Below, one piece after another: positions 43,776 to 56,174 of a DNA stretch of 64,000 nt. The notes beneath the pieces were generated by a model that saw only the letters and a list, made by a program, of their open reading frames with translations, did no database searches and was not told the DNA's origin. The position numbers were made by a program, and so were the translations under genes. The stretch spans positions 5,215,501 to 5,279,500 of the forward strand of contig NC_087093.1 of NCBI RefSeq assembly GCF_963855985.1. The letters run 5' to 3'. This DNA comes from Ostrinia nubilalis (lineage: Eukaryota > Arthropoda > Insecta > Lepidoptera > Crambidae). Position 1 is the first letter of the stretch, and each line of letters begins with the position of its first letter.

Positions 43776-44255
43776 GTGTCGGGACTATTTCCACCTCTCG
43801 TTCCAACACTGCAACTCTTGTATTTTTTTAAATTAATTATGTGTAATGTGTATGTCTTTTGTTGCCAAATGAAATTTAATTATTTTCTTTCTTACTTCTT
43901 TCAAGGATATGACTCGGATACAATACTAACAAAAATGATTCTACATCTTTTGTTTTTCCCGAACACTATAATCTCACTGAAGAGGTCCTCTTCAACGCGA
44001 CAGCGAATAGGCATTACTGGGCAGTTGATATGTATCATCCAAGACTGCCTGCTACTGCATCTCACATAATACTACTTTTTGCCCTTTCTTTGCTGCTGTC
44101 TTTCCCGAATATTACAAACCGGGCCTTTTCAAGGTAAGAGTGAATAGGCATTTACTGAGTAGCTACGTACGCTCGTATCATACAAGACTGCATCTCATTT
44201 AACGCCAAGTGTTATTGCGGTCAAAATACTTGCCTTATTCTGCATAAAAAAGCTT
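43776..44255 (+). mobile_element. LINE C-terminal relics, two in tandem
   Basis: 43776-43815 (actatttccacctctcgttc) recurs at 32872. 43900-44070 and 44095-44255 both carry gcgaataggcat/gtgaataggcat, catccaagactgc/catacaagactgc and tctcac/tctcat. The second ends with gttattgcggtcaaaatact. The better copy at 46720 reads as a protein end. These are non-LTR retrotransposon remnants of unknown clade. Confidence 0.5.
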
Positions 44256-45318
44256 CGGACTGAGGGTGGTCGGTTTCAGATCAATCAACCTTCGTTCTTT
44301 TATAGATGAATCACTTAAAGGTTCACATTACCACTTCGCGTGGGCGAGGCGTCTGATATAAAGACCCACGCATGCACCGGCCCGTGTCTGATTCGAAGGT
44401 CAGACGCCCCGCGTATGGCCCGCGCACACCACATTATGATTATGTAAATGGTACCAAAAGATGACCATTATGCTAGATCAAAAAAATACCATTTATTCAT
44501 TGGCATAAATGAGACAAATGACCTTTGTTGTGCTTTTTTATCTGATGATTAAATAAAATAACAACTTTACCAGTAAAAATATTTTGTTTCAAAACTATAT
44601 TTTTAATAATACACTAACCAAAGCAATACATTATTATTTATTTAGTAATTTGATGAATTGATTGACTGATAAACAACATCTGCCTCTGTCAATTTACTTT
44701 TCAAATCAAATTAATAGTGTTTACCCAAAATTGTATTGCTTGGGGTGACACGTGCTCCATCCCGGATAGTTTTGAGGGGTCAATCAAATCACGAAACTTG
44801 TCGACTATGAAGTCGATATTGACAAATTATAATATGAATAGTTCAACATTCTTCCGATAGTTAGAACTAAATTAATGATTGAAATTAAAACTTTGTTGTT
44901 TTTGGTAAATAACAATCAATTTTTAACTGACACAAAGAAATAATAAGGCACCATAAGAGCATTTGACGATTTATAAGAACTAATTCAATTAGAATATACT
45001 TACAAATAAAGATATTTTTATTTGATTTCATTTCATTCGGATTTTTTACTAAGTAGAAGAAAAACTCGCTCACTTATGATATTTTATAAGACTCTATTTT
45101 TTTAATGTTTTCTACAGTACTAAGACACAGCTGTAAAATATATTCACATACTCTACCAAAAAAGGTCTTTTTTGCACATGTATCTGCAATATTATAGTCT
45201 AAAGAGCACAGTCGTATCCACTAAGGGTGACCCTGAATCCTAGCTTGCTATTCAGAATAAATAAAAAAGTTTTCACTGACCACAGAGTTTTTTAGATATA
45301 CCTGTCTTTTTTATCCTA
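44256..45318. other. No feature recognised
   Basis: About 1.1 kb. A GC-rich patch at 44330-44430 (gaggcgtctgatataaagac) was noted but not explained. Confidence 0.4.
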
Positions 45319-45495
45319 AACTAGTGACCCGCCCCTGCTCGCACAGGTACAATGTATTATACTTAAAAACCTTCCTCTTAAATCACTCTATTTAAAAAAA
45401 CGCATCAAAATCCGTTGCGTAGTTTTAAAGATCTAAGCATACATAGGGACAGACAGAGGATAGCGACTTTGTTTCATAATATGTAGGTAGTAATA
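45319..45495 (+). repeat. LINE/SINE-type tail, third family
   Basis: Starts aaactagtgacccgcccctg, contains accttcctcttaaatcactc and atctaagcatacatagggac. A relative lies at 55067-55245. Confidence 0.6.
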
Positions 45496-46069
45496 GTGAA
45501 GACTACAACAGTAATAGTAGTGCCAAGATTGACTCAATATTCATGCTCAGCTCTCAAGTTACTTATTTCGGCTTTTACCTAGTAGATAATATTACATTAT
45601 AGTGATCTTTTGTGGTCCCAGTTTCCGTGTCATATAGGACACAAAGAATTATGTCAGACACATGTCCAACTAAGAAAAGGTTACCGCCTACATATTCGTT
45701 TTAATAAAATACCGTTACACAAGATTTACGGATATTAAGCCTTCCACACACAGAAAAACAAACTTAATATATGTAGGTACTTTTCAAAGTAATGTCGAGC
45801 AAGAAAAGTCAAATAAGTAAAATCTTTGTCTGTAATTAATATACAATTATAATTGAACTAAAATTTAATAAAAAGTACAATTAATAGTTAATCGTTGTAT
45901 TCGTCAATCAGTGTCGCAGGTACTAAAGTTAATAACTAAAATAAACATCAGCTACGACTTAATTGTCATTCGACCGGTGAAATGTATACCGACCGGTCGA
46001 TATACATTTAGAAGTGTTTGTTTTAAAGTTTATCGATCAAGTTAATGTCACATTGGAATAGTTAATCTA
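45496..46069. other. No feature recognised
   Basis: Nothing supportable was seen. Confidence 0.4.
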
Positions 46070-46342
46070 CACTCAACATCAAATAAATCGCACCTTCCGC
46101 GTCGCGAACTTTAAAGATTTTCTTCTGACACAATCATGGTGCCTCAACAATATTGGTGTTATTTGAAAGCCCAATAAATATCCTTAAAGAAAAACACATT
46201 TAATTTCTTAATAAATGATTAACATATACCATAAATGTGACTTGAAAAAAGACCTTACTTTGGACTCACCTCTGGGATCAATTAGACCAATTTTTATGGT
46301 TATAAAACCAAATAATGATCTCACGTGTCCTCTTTAACAGAT
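46070..46342. repeat. High-identity dispersed repeat, copy 2
   Basis: Partner of 32247-32519 in the same orientation (acactcaacatcaaataaat to tgtcctctttaaca). Differences are scattered single bases. Confidence 0.75.
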
Positions 46343-46719
46343 GGATAGCGATTAATCCCAACTTAACAGTTTTATAGCCATAAAAGTTGGCTCATGCGTA
46401 ACTACCTATTTTTTGAAGAAGTGACTCTGGATCCTTCTAAAAACACATTTTTGGGGTAAAAACCTTTCCTTTAATGAAATCAAGCTTAGAACTAGGCTTT
46501 CAAATTGTACCAATGTTAGTGGGAAGTGGGGATGCATACTTTTGAAACGTGCTTGTTGCGGGAGGTGCGATTTATTTGATGCCGAGTGTAGTATTTAAAT
46601 GGAAAAAGTTTGTCATGATAATGTATGAAAAATATAAAGTTAATGTTTGTAATTATTTTAATAAGAAACTATTTTTGTCACTGACACAATATTACTTCGT
46701 TCTTTGGAATCTTTTTGTT

Positions 46720-46880
46720 TTACAATTTCCCAATATTGCGTATAATCCGGGCCTTTTGAAGGCGAGAGTGAATAGGCACTTACAGGGTAGATATGTATGT
46801 ACCATCCTAGACTGCATCTTACTTAACACCAGGTACGATTGCGATCAAATACCTGCCTTGTCCTGCATTAAAAATGTATT
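46720..46880 (+). mobile_element. LINE C-terminal relic
   Basis: Open in one frame with residues GLLKARVNRHLQGRYVCTIL and DCDQIPALSC, then Lys-Asn and a stop further on. Related noncoding-looking copies are at 43900-44255 and 30425-30490. A K-A-R-V-N-R-H-type end is common among insect non-LTR elements; the clade is not decided. Confidence 0.5.
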
Positions 46881-47481
46881 TTGTGAGTAACTAATGTCTA
46901 AACCTGCAAAACCACAGGAAAAGGCTAACACATACCACTAATTGCTTTCACTCAGATTACACCTACAGTCCATAAAAATGGTATTCAGATACAATTCCAC
47001 GTCCTACATAGAAATTTACCTAAATGTAATTCAATAGTACCGCATAAACCAGAAGCCTAAATTGGTTTAAAATTGCGAATTTTCCGAATTTGAAATTGAT
47101 TTGTAAAACAGATAGGTACGAGTACTAGCGTGGGAGCGTGGTCTGGGTGGAACGTGTCAAATGACCAATGGCCTTTACAGATATTTAATATTTAGTACAG
47201 GCGACACAGGCGTATATTAGCCAGACTACTAGTTTAAATTATTGGTGACGTGACCCACCAGTAGTGGATGAATATGAATAGAATTTAATTTTAAGTCACA
47301 GAAAGCAATCATAGTACGTCAGACTATCTTTATATCAAATTAACACCTAAGTACTACACCTACGTAACTATTTATAATGTAAGATGCCGTGGTTATTAAC
47401 TTCTTTTAGCATCGCATAGATTAGATACTGACAAGCTTCAACCACACCAACGCGTTCAGATCGCCACCGCCGGCACGATCA
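46881..47481. other. No feature recognised
   Basis: Nothing supportable was seen. Confidence 0.4.
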
Positions 47482-47541
47482 AAAGCCAATGACAGCGGTC
47501 GCGCGACCCATGACAGTTCACGCGACCTGTCATTGGCCTTT
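47482..47541. repeat. Hairpin, about 20-bp arms
   Basis: agccaatgacagcggtcgcg pairs with cgcgacctgtcattggcc with one gap. It abuts the poly(T) tract at 47552. Confidence 0.6.
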
Positions 47542-47551
47542 GGTCGCGCCG

Positions 47552-47990
47552 TTTTTTTTTTTTTTTTTTTTTTTTTCTTTTTTTTTTTTTTTTTGTGGCA
47601 ACCAAACCTCTCTGGGAGGTTTATTTCTGCCAATGTCGAGTGAAAAATATTGGCATAGTTATCAATAGAACGTGGGTGTTTCAGTTCTATTGATTTTTCA
47701 TGGATTCCGTGGAGTTAAGTATGCCCGTAAGCAGGTTTCGAGACGCCACCGGGTCCAAAGCGGGTTGTTCATACGACAACCCACTCGACACTCGATGCGC
47801 GCTCAAATTCGAAGTATTTCAATGTTTTTTATAATTTATCACTTCACTGCACTTTAGAACACAAAATAACACCAAATTTGTACACTAAAGTACATTAAAT
47901 AATAAATTGAAACCATTAAAACAGATCGACCATGCTTCCCGTTCAACTACCCTCCACGGAATCCCGCGCCGTGATCGCGATGGCGATCTG
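47552..47990 (-). mobile_element. Retroposon with long poly(A), minus strand
   Basis: A poly(T) run of over 40 bases with one C (47552-47594) precedes gtggcaaccaaacctctctg and aataaa-like sequence on the minus strand. The body includes tggattccgtggag and attaaaacagatcgaccatg; the latter is shared with 50648-50670. The 5' end and duplication are undetermined. Confidence 0.5.
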
Positions 47991-49514
47991 CACGCGTTGA
48001 TGTCGTTGAAACTTCACTCGTATTTTCAAATGTCATTGAGCTCAAAATTTTAATCCTGCAAAAATTCCAGCCAGTGATCGTTCTGAGTGTTGGAATTGAA
48101 CCAATCACAGGTTAGAATATTTCTTGACTGTAGACTCATACTTGAGTGCCGTTTCAAGTACAGGTCTGAGTGTTTGAGTGGTCTTAGCCGAGTCCACAAG
48201 CAAATGTATGAAAGTGTCTTGTCGGCCACTTGTGGCGCACAGGGCCGGCCCTAATCTTATAATTCAAAATTATTTTATTTGCATGGACATTAATATGCTT
48301 ATATCGTCAAATATTAAAATTTAAAAAATAAAAACAGACTAATAAAAAACTTTAAAGTTTAGCTCCTAAGGAGCTTTTAAATGAAACTAGGTACCTACTG
48401 AAGCGACTTTGACACCTGTTACGTAAAAGAGTCTTTTTGATAAAATCCACGCTCGCGAAATCTCGGGCAAACCTAGTTAACTATATTTAGATGTGTGAGA
48501 TGATTACATATTGAGAAAGCTTTGATGTTTTAACTTATGTTATAAAGTAAATAAGGCCTTATTTGATATAGTACGATTTCTTTGCTCGTTTGCTACAAAC
48601 CCACAAGTAATAATAATTTCCTTTCTGCTTGTTCTGGTGTTAACGATGGTTCAACCTACGTCCCTCAAAATGTTAACAAGGGTTTAAGGATCATAATGTT
48701 AAATTATACCCGAACATTTTAAAATTGAGGTCAACGACATTTAAACCGTCATTATAATTTGATGGAAAGGCGTCCGCAGAAATTTAACAAAATTGCCCCT
48801 GAATAGCACTATTAAAGAGATGCTTTTATTGTTATTAGTGTTAAAATTAACAGCTCGGTCTGTTGTAGGTAACATTAGAAGTGGCCTATTAATTTGACCG
48901 GGTCGGACCGTCGGGTTCCATCAATTATGCACCTTATGCACACGCCATTTTGAATGTAATTTGCTCGACGCTACTAGACCGTACTGCTCCCGTGCGTTTC
49001 CTGCAGTTCAGTCACAGAATAATTAAGTAAGCAGTATTACGCCTCCATACAAATGGCCAAAACATAGCGTTTCAAAATGTCTGTGAAATTTTATCACTCA
49101 TAAAAGCTACACCTATTCTGATAAGAATTATTAATTAAATCATCTAACGATAAAGACGACAAGAAGAAAAGTCTTCCCTCAGACTGAGTGCTGATTAGCG
49201 GACAACCTTGGTATCGTCTCTTATAAAGTTATAACAGTTCATTACTTCAAGGACATTGATTAGACAAATTACTGCTAACAATCCACTACGTCTAATAAAC
49301 GGACGCCCTAATTAGTTAATAAGGCTACATTAACAAATCACGACAGAACTAATTTCTTTTAACCAGCTCAGCAACAGAAGATAATTAAAGTTGACTATGG
49401 TCTCACATTTAACCCGAGCTCGCAAACATTGCCCGTGCACTAATATTACCTACGTACAGTTTGTACCGAATACTTTAGAGGGTTTAAAAGTTGATTAAGA
49501 CCTAGTTTCACCAA
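47991..49514. other. No feature recognised
   Basis: About 1.5 kb of AT-rich sequence without supported genes. Confidence 0.45.
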
Positions 49515-49725
49515 TTATTTGGCCCGCCTGCTTCGCCCGCGCGGAATTTTTTCTGTCACGCGCGTCCTTGTTTCAAAAACCGGGATAAAAACTATACTAT
49601 GTCCTTTACCGGGACTCAAACTATCTTTATGCTAAATTTCATCAAAATCGGTTCAGTGGTTTAGGCGTGAAAGCAAGACAGACAGACAGAGTTACTTTCG
49701 AATTTATAATATAAGTATATAGATT
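49515..49725 (+). repeat. LINE/SINE-type 3' tail
   Basis: Starts ggcccgcctgcttcgcccgc, contains accgggactcaaactatctt and tcaaaatcggttcagtggtt, and ends gaatttataatataagtata. Confidence 0.65.
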
Positions 49726-50648
49726 TTAAATATCTTACCGGACTGTAAAGCCGTTGCCAACAACGAAACATTGTTTGCTATCGAAACAGAAAACAATATT
49801 GTTATTAGTTTGCGTAAAATTAAAAAATACTTGACAAGAGCTTTGGAAACAGCTGTTGATGAAAGACATCTTTTTATCTCAATAAAACACCACAGTGGGT
49901 CTAGACAAAGTGCAAATTATAATCGCAAACCAGTCGAAAAGTGGTCGAAAAGCCCCTTTTTTGTATGGAGTTTTGACGGATTCGATTAAAAAGTGCGTTT
50001 TGTCTAGGGGGGCAGTTTTGATAATTTTATTATTGTTGCTGATTATACGAGTATTAAACCTACGCTCTTTTACGCTGTACGAAGCTGTTTCTCAGTACGT
50101 TATTATATTATACTGGATATTCTGACTCTATTCGTATGAAAAGCGGCCCAAAAGGTAAAATTTTAGCTTTTTCGTGGGGATAAGCCTCCCCTGTCAGCAG
50201 GTCTTAAGACGCCATTTGGTTCCTAACATGTTGTTGACACGACAAGTCAGAACCCCCCCCCCCCCTCTAAAAACTAAACTGTTGGCTTGAAAAATCTGAA
50301 AAAAGTAGTAGTACTTAGTGCTTTTTATGAACTTTCAAGGAAAACTATAGCGGTTTAAATAAATCAGTTAACTAGTTAGTAATTAGTAATAGTCGTTTTA
50401 CTCATGTATTATAAAATTTCATACCTAATAAAAATTCCTTAGAAGATTAAAAGTGACTTTAGATGAAGTAATTGCTTGCTTCTGAAATATATTGTGGTAA
50501 CGAAGGATAATTACGGAACCCTACACTGCGCGTGGCACGACACGCACTTGGCCAATTTTTTTTTGTTATCTTAGGGCCTTACTATTTACTGTACTTCATT
50601 CTGAACACATTTTTTTTTTCAAATTCGATAAAATAAAAACTAAGAGCA
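49726..50648. other. Diverged repeat sequence, C13 run
   Basis: 50170-50250 (gtcagcaggtcttaagacgc, ttgacacgacaagtcag) resembles 47725-47790 of the retroposon region. A run of 13 C lies at 50253-50265. No gene was seen. Confidence 0.4.
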
Positions 50649-50977
50649 TTAAAACAGATCGACCGTGCTATTATATCCTTCGAAGAATCCACACTGTAGT
50701 TGCAAAATGGCCAAGACTGTCACTCCGTAAGAGGACACGAGAAGAGATTTTTCAATCTCATCCCCAATTACGACACAAGCTGTGTTAATACTCCTGTCCC
50801 GAAAACGGGACGTCACAAATGAAATAGGTCCAGGGGACGTATTTTTGAAACGTTCGAAAGGAACATTCGCACGCGGATTTTTATTTGGATTACAATTTTT
50901 ACTGCTTCTTATTTGAGGTATTTCTGAACTACACGAAATAAATGTTACTAATAAAATTAAAGTTTGTTTCAAGCTGA
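50649..50977 (-). CDS. Unassigned open frame, possible exon of a secreted protein
   Basis: 108 codons open on the minus strand with no in-frame ATG; the frame begins at a TTG after tttatcag|c, which could be a splice acceptor. The first 16 residues (LKQTLILLVTFISCSS) look like a signal peptide core. Later residues SLLVSSYGVTVLAILQLQ faintly recall the early helices of serpins, but the family cannot be claimed. The frame ends STVDLF-stop. The last 25 bases lie in sequence shared with 47915-47940, so part may be repeat-derived. It could be a decayed exon or a chance frame. Confidence 0.25.
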
Positions 50978-51060
50978 TAAATTAATGTTACTGTATCAAA
51001 AATGTTCTATTGGGCCTTTTTAGATGTGGTGGTTTGTCTATAATTCCACTATTAGAATTC

Positions 51061-51115
51061 CAATTATATTTATTTATTTATTTATTTATTTATTAAGGCA
51101 TACACAACAGGTAAC
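51061..51115 (-). repeat. (TTTA)n microsatellite and retroposon tail
   Basis: About six ttta units at 51068-51093, followed by aaggcatacacaacaggtaa. On the minus strand this is a typical tail ending in a short repeat. Confidence 0.6.
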
Positions 51116-51657
51116 AATCAAGGGATACAACTTTAAATATGATAGAGTTTCGACCACTCGTTCTAGAATTCAAGGAAGCTTTTCAAAAATAGCTATCTCA
51201 GGGATTCTCATGCGATTTTAGGAATATATGCGGAACCTAACTCGAATGCTTCAAACATACCTACGTAGCTCAGGTTACGACATCTTTCGTGGAACGACAG
51301 ATTCCACGATTTTTATTGTGATGTGCTGGAATCAGAAAAAACATTTGACTCGGTATTGGGTATAATGTAAAATTAAGATTGTCGCCTTTCTGAGTGTAAG
51401 TACATATGTCTTTTGCTTGAGTGGTGTTAGTGACACAAACACCTGCATAAAGAACAAAATTCTTTGTCAAACATAGATTTTGAGACGTTGTCATAATTTT
51501 AGATAGAATGTAAGACATAACTGTATAAATAGGTAAAAAATAGTTTCTAGGTAGGTAGGTTTATTGTCAACCACATACTTAGTCAAATATTTCAGGTCAT
51601 ATTGTCAAAAAGGGATACGTCTTTTAAACATCCAAATTACAAAACAGATTCAGCACA
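51116..51657. other. No feature recognised
   Basis: Nothing supportable was seen. Confidence 0.4.
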
Positions 51658-51984
51658 TCAACATTCAACACAAGACACAGCATTGTATGTGGTTACTTTA
51701 TATAGTCTGATATGCATGTCTATGTTGACCATACGAAACCAAGATGACATGGGCGTGGCAACTAAATGAGCCGTCACAGTATCCGATTTGGTCAAACTTG
51801 ATGGTTCTAATATTATTATATGTAACTTGAGTGCTCTATGAACCTCGCTATAGGCCTCATCTCTATCAAAACTATTATAGTCTTGATAAAGCTCAAATAA
51901 CAAATATCGATACGTTATAGCATTTTGCTGTAATACAATTCTTTTAAATTCAAATTTAAATGATCTTGCACTAAAATTATACAT
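51658..51984 (-). CDS. Hypothetical open frame, 108 codons
   Basis: It starts with an ATG at 51984 and stays open for 108 codons with a mixed composition (FKFEFKRIVLQQNA near the start, SAVSC-like end). No domain, signal peptide or membrane segment is recognised and it has no neighbour that would suggest a role. It may be a chance frame or a single exon; it is reported because it begins with ATG and is longer than most noise here. Confidence 0.2.
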   Translation of the reverse strand: MYNFSARSFKFEFKRIVLQQNAITYRYLLFELYQDYNSFDRDEAYSEVHRALKLHIIILEPSSLTKSDTVTAHLVATPMSSWFRMVNIDMHIRLYKVTTYNAVSCVEC

Positions 51985-54528
51985 TTACCTGCATATCTGA
52001 TCAATTCACAAATTAATTAGAGATTGTGCCATGCTATAGCCTAGAATCCTATAGATCGGACATCTCATCGCTATCACATTAATGTAATCCTCTTCATACA
52101 AACTATACTACTAATTAATAACATTACCTACCACAAAGGGCTCAGGTAGACGGAGAAAGCTCGTTTATTAAAAACTTTAATGTTGACAGCTTTAGCAAAA
52201 ACAATTTTAACAGTATAATACTAAATTCCAGAAATTTTCATTGTATTAATTACAGGCAAAAGCGTGTGCTAATTAAGGCTTAGCAGGCTTTCAAGACACG
52301 TACATTGTTCCTCTGATATTGAAGTGATGACTGGATGTTTTGTAGTTTTTCTAAACACAAGTATTCCTCATTAAGACATTAAAAAAGCTGTGGGCTAGAC
52401 ATGGTTAATTAATCATTAGACCTTAATTAACAAATTTCAAGGTAATAAAATCTTGTTATTTCACTTGTTGCCGACCTAGTTACGACTAATTTATTGAAAT
52501 TAATTTCAGCTGACAATTGTTATGTGGGACAAACAAATTAGTAAACTCGTTTTGTGTAACTTATTCTCAGTTTTTAAGGTAAATAGCAGACTTATACGTT
52601 GTGATAACACACTGCTAGTGGTTCATAAAGTCTCATGAAGGGTTGACCTCGGTTGTTAACCTACACGATAAAGGTAGGAAGAATATTGGACCCACGGGTT
52701 GCTTTTGTTACCAAAATAATAGCTACGAGTATGTATCTAAGAATATTTAACAGTTAATTACTAAAACAAAGCCTCCATTGTTTACCAGTTCGGTTAGGTA
52801 ACTGCATCTTGATAGTCGGGTCTAAATTGACTTAGGAAAGGGATTTACTGCATTACACGAATACGATTTTGATTTACAAATATTAAAGGCTAGACGATGA
52901 TTTTAGAACTTTCAAAGGATAGTCTGATTCAACATTGCTAGATGCCTTATGTCACTTCATACGAACTAAATGTTAGTTACCTACCTACTGATAACATACG
53001 ATTTCCTTTTGAAATCAATTTTCTAAAGTCTCATGGCTCATGCCAATTATATCCAGCAAATTATTAAATAAAGTATGGGTAATTACAAGCAAAGACTGAA
53101 TTTTTAACGTTAGTTAATTAACTTTGCGATTAATTAACAAAAATATTAAAACCGATTCCAAAAAACCTGCAAGTCAGTGCCAGCCTGCTCAGTGCCAAGC
53201 TCAAGCCAAAAGTACAAAATTTACAAACGCTATCGAAAAAAAAAATTTTTGAAAATCGCTCCACAATTAACGGAGTAATCGGTGAACATACATAGAAAAA
53301 ATATTTTTGTGTTGGATGGCCATAAATGTATCGACGTTTGTATACCATTATGCTACGACTAATAGGATAGGATTTCTTTGTAAGATTACCAGTAACCAAT
53401 TGGCGTAGACTACAGTGTACTCTTTAGTTTTGTCTACAAGTAGGTAATACAATAACGGAGAGGGACGAATCCCACGGAATGTCTCATTAATTTATAAGAA
53501 CGTTATTTATTAATAATCTGATAGATCTTGACATTTTGTAAATTAAATACTAATGCTTTTTCATTGAAAAGTTTAGAAATAAAATAAAAGGAAAATATTA
53601 TGAAACTGTCTAAATAATATTAGTGACTCTATTAATAAAATATATAGGTGCGTTCAAAACCAGTAAATAGCTTGAAAAGAAATTACACAAATGTACACAA
53701 AAGTTTAGTAATAAAAAACCAGGCATTACTGGCCGAATAACCTCGAAGTAAACACTGCGACATCTTGCGAGCCCCATTTTAGTTGTAATTGGTGTGATTT
53801 TGCAACAAAATAAAGCGTATATTTTGTTGTCCACCGTACATTCGGAGGAGAAATACTTAATTGAACACAAGAAAACGGTCTGCTTACGATTTCTAAGAAA
53901 AAAGACGAAATCTCTTTCAGAGCACTCTGAATTCTCTTCTCTATTTTAAGTTTATGCCAACCTGTCCTTTACACCTTGTATAGATCTATACAGTTTCTTG
54001 CGTGTTCTCCGTGATCATAAAGGGGTATTGTCGAAGCCATAATAAAAGTCTCAGGTGTATATTTATCTGGAACAGCTGCCTTCACTTAGCTTTAATGAGA
54101 TTTTCAGAAATACGCCCAAGGCATGAAGAAAGTTTTCTATTATACTTATTTGTGAGATCGCCTTTGTTTTATAATATTACACGCTTAGCAGAAGCTACTT
54201 CTTTGTGATCGCGTTTCAAACATTTTGTATCATAACATAAAAAAATTGGTGTTAATTAATTCAATTTTCGGACTGGGCATTTTATACTATTAAGATTTTT
54301 TTACGTTCGTTATACGTTCTCTAATGATGAGCAGTAACGAAATACTCTAAAACTGAACACTTTTCCTACCCGACCAAATCGAAATCAAAAACAAAAATGT
54401 GTGTATGTTACAAAGAAAATCCTAGTTTAACAAAATAAGATTTGTATTTTTCAAATTGTAGAGTGCAATGAAGAAAGTTTGTCCAGTCCTATTTTATACA
54501 AAAGTTCCCTCTTTACCGATATCGTAAT
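51985..54528. other. No feature recognised
   Basis: About 2.5 kb of AT-rich, unique-looking sequence. Short frames at 53130-53870 and 54002-54208 show no domain. Confidence 0.5.
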
Positions 54529-54714
54529 CAGTGTGCCTACCATGAGTTTACGTTAGGTGTGCTCGCTAGCGACTGCGTAAAAAAATGACATTTAAATGTA
54601 TGACATATTGTGCAGCGCCCCTAGCGGCTACTTTCAAGAAATAAAATCTTCATAGAATTTTTTGACGTATTAGCTAGCGAGCTCACCTAACGTAAACTCA
54701 TGGTAGGCACACTG
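54529..54714. mobile_element. MITE with 42-bp near-perfect inverted ends
   Basis: cagtgtgcctaccatgagtt... (54529-54570) pairs with its complement at 54673-54714 with one mismatch. The centre carries gcagcgcccctagcggct. No convincing target duplication was found. Confidence 0.8.
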
Positions 54715-55066
54715 GTCTGATGGTTTGCTCGTATGCACAGCACTAGAATGCTTAATTTGCTGTAAACGATAAAATATCTAGAAAGATACACAATACGGTG
54801 TATAATTAAAATTTTCCTCGATTGATCTTAATTGGCTTGGTACTAAATAAATTAAAGTTCGGTTTCACACATTTCCGCGAAAGTAGATGTAAAAGGTAGG
54901 TACGATGAAATTATGGTAATGAAGTTCGGAATTTCGTATTATTTTACACATTAATGCTCTATTTGTAGCAATGTGCGTTCCACTGAAATAATCACTATGT
55001 AGTAACTGTATGTGTGTAAAGTAGATATTGAAACTACAATATTCACTTTGATTTTATAACACTACT
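54715..55066. other. No feature recognised
   Basis: Nothing supportable was seen. Confidence 0.4.
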
Positions 55067-55245
55067 AGCGGCCCGCCCCGGCTTCGCGCGGTTGCAATGG
55101 AATTTCCCAGGTTTTCTTTTCTACGTATAATATAAGCATGATTAATTAATATGCATATAAACCTTCCTCTTGAGTCACTCTATCTGTTTAAAAATCCGTT
55201 GCGTAGTTCTAAAGATCTAAGCATACATAGGGACCTTTTAGTTTT
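55067..55245 (+). repeat. LINE/SINE-type tail, third family
   Basis: Starts actagcggcccgccccggct, contains accttcctcttgagtcactc and atctaagcatacataggga, as at 45319-45495. Confidence 0.6.
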
Positions 55246-55824
55246 GTTTTGTAATGTACAAACGACATCGAACACTGAATAAAATACAAGTGTGGACCTA
55301 AGCTTTATACTAAGATCAACGCTTTATTCTTATTTCTTAGTCTTTACTACATTTGCAGCATACAAGTTTCACCCATTCTCCTGTTGTGTGAAGCGCAAGC
55401 CAGCCATGCTAAAATAATCTGTTATCTTTTAACTGCGATTTATTTTATGTAACTGTTATTGTTCTTTGGGGAAACTGTGAGATTTACCGTTGGAAATATG
55501 TAGTGGGTTAAAACGCGGAAACTTCGCGAACTTAACTATCCTAGCTTGAGCAAGTTTTGACATAATTTTTTGCACAAAGTGGGCGAGGCGATGCCGGCAG
55601 ACGTTTCTAAAATTCATGAAATTGCTAACTTTCCTACAAAATACGGTGGTCGCATTTAACGGTTGTTTTCATAATTTACAGAGATAAAGTTTTTGTTTTT
55701 TAATCCGGATGACATGGGTCGTTTATAAATGGACAGCATTAATTTGCAATAATTATGAAAGCCGCTAAGTATTAATTACAAAGTCTCAAGGACACATCAG
55801 ACTTTATGACACCATTATATTGCA
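55246..55824. other. No feature recognised
   Basis: Nothing supportable was seen up to the target duplication of the jockey LINE. Confidence 0.45.
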
Positions 55825-55849
55825 TAGTCACTTAATTTTTTTTTTTTTG

Positions 55850-56174
55850 AAGGGACGCGCGCTGGTAGCTTGAGGAGCTTTTCCAGCTTCACCGGGCAGA
55901 GTGGCGAGTACAGAAGGTACTCTAGCCGTTTGGCGATCGTCGGTGCGCGTGCCGACGAGGCCGAGTGTGGCTCGTCCGCGTCGGTCGCAGACCGACGTTC
56001 GCGATCGGGTCGTATCGAGCGCATAAGGCGCCCGATCAGTGGCGAACCCAACTAGAGGGTTGCCCACCGCGGTGTTGGACCAAAGTCCAGCCTACGGCGG
56101 GCTCACTCTAGTGGGCCCGATCGAGGGGACTACGGACGCGGCCTGAGGGCGCCACGGTAGGCTCGGACCTCGGC
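55850..56174 (-). other. 3' UTR of the jockey LINE
   Basis: GC-rich, about 325 bp, leading into the poly(A). Its last 135 bp are shared with the fragment at 15483-15618. It presumably holds the 3' signal recognised by the RT. Confidence 0.7.

Noticed and set aside
47421..47633. Frame with a long lysine run
   Set aside because: The run is a poly(T)/poly(A) tract of a retroposon translated by chance.
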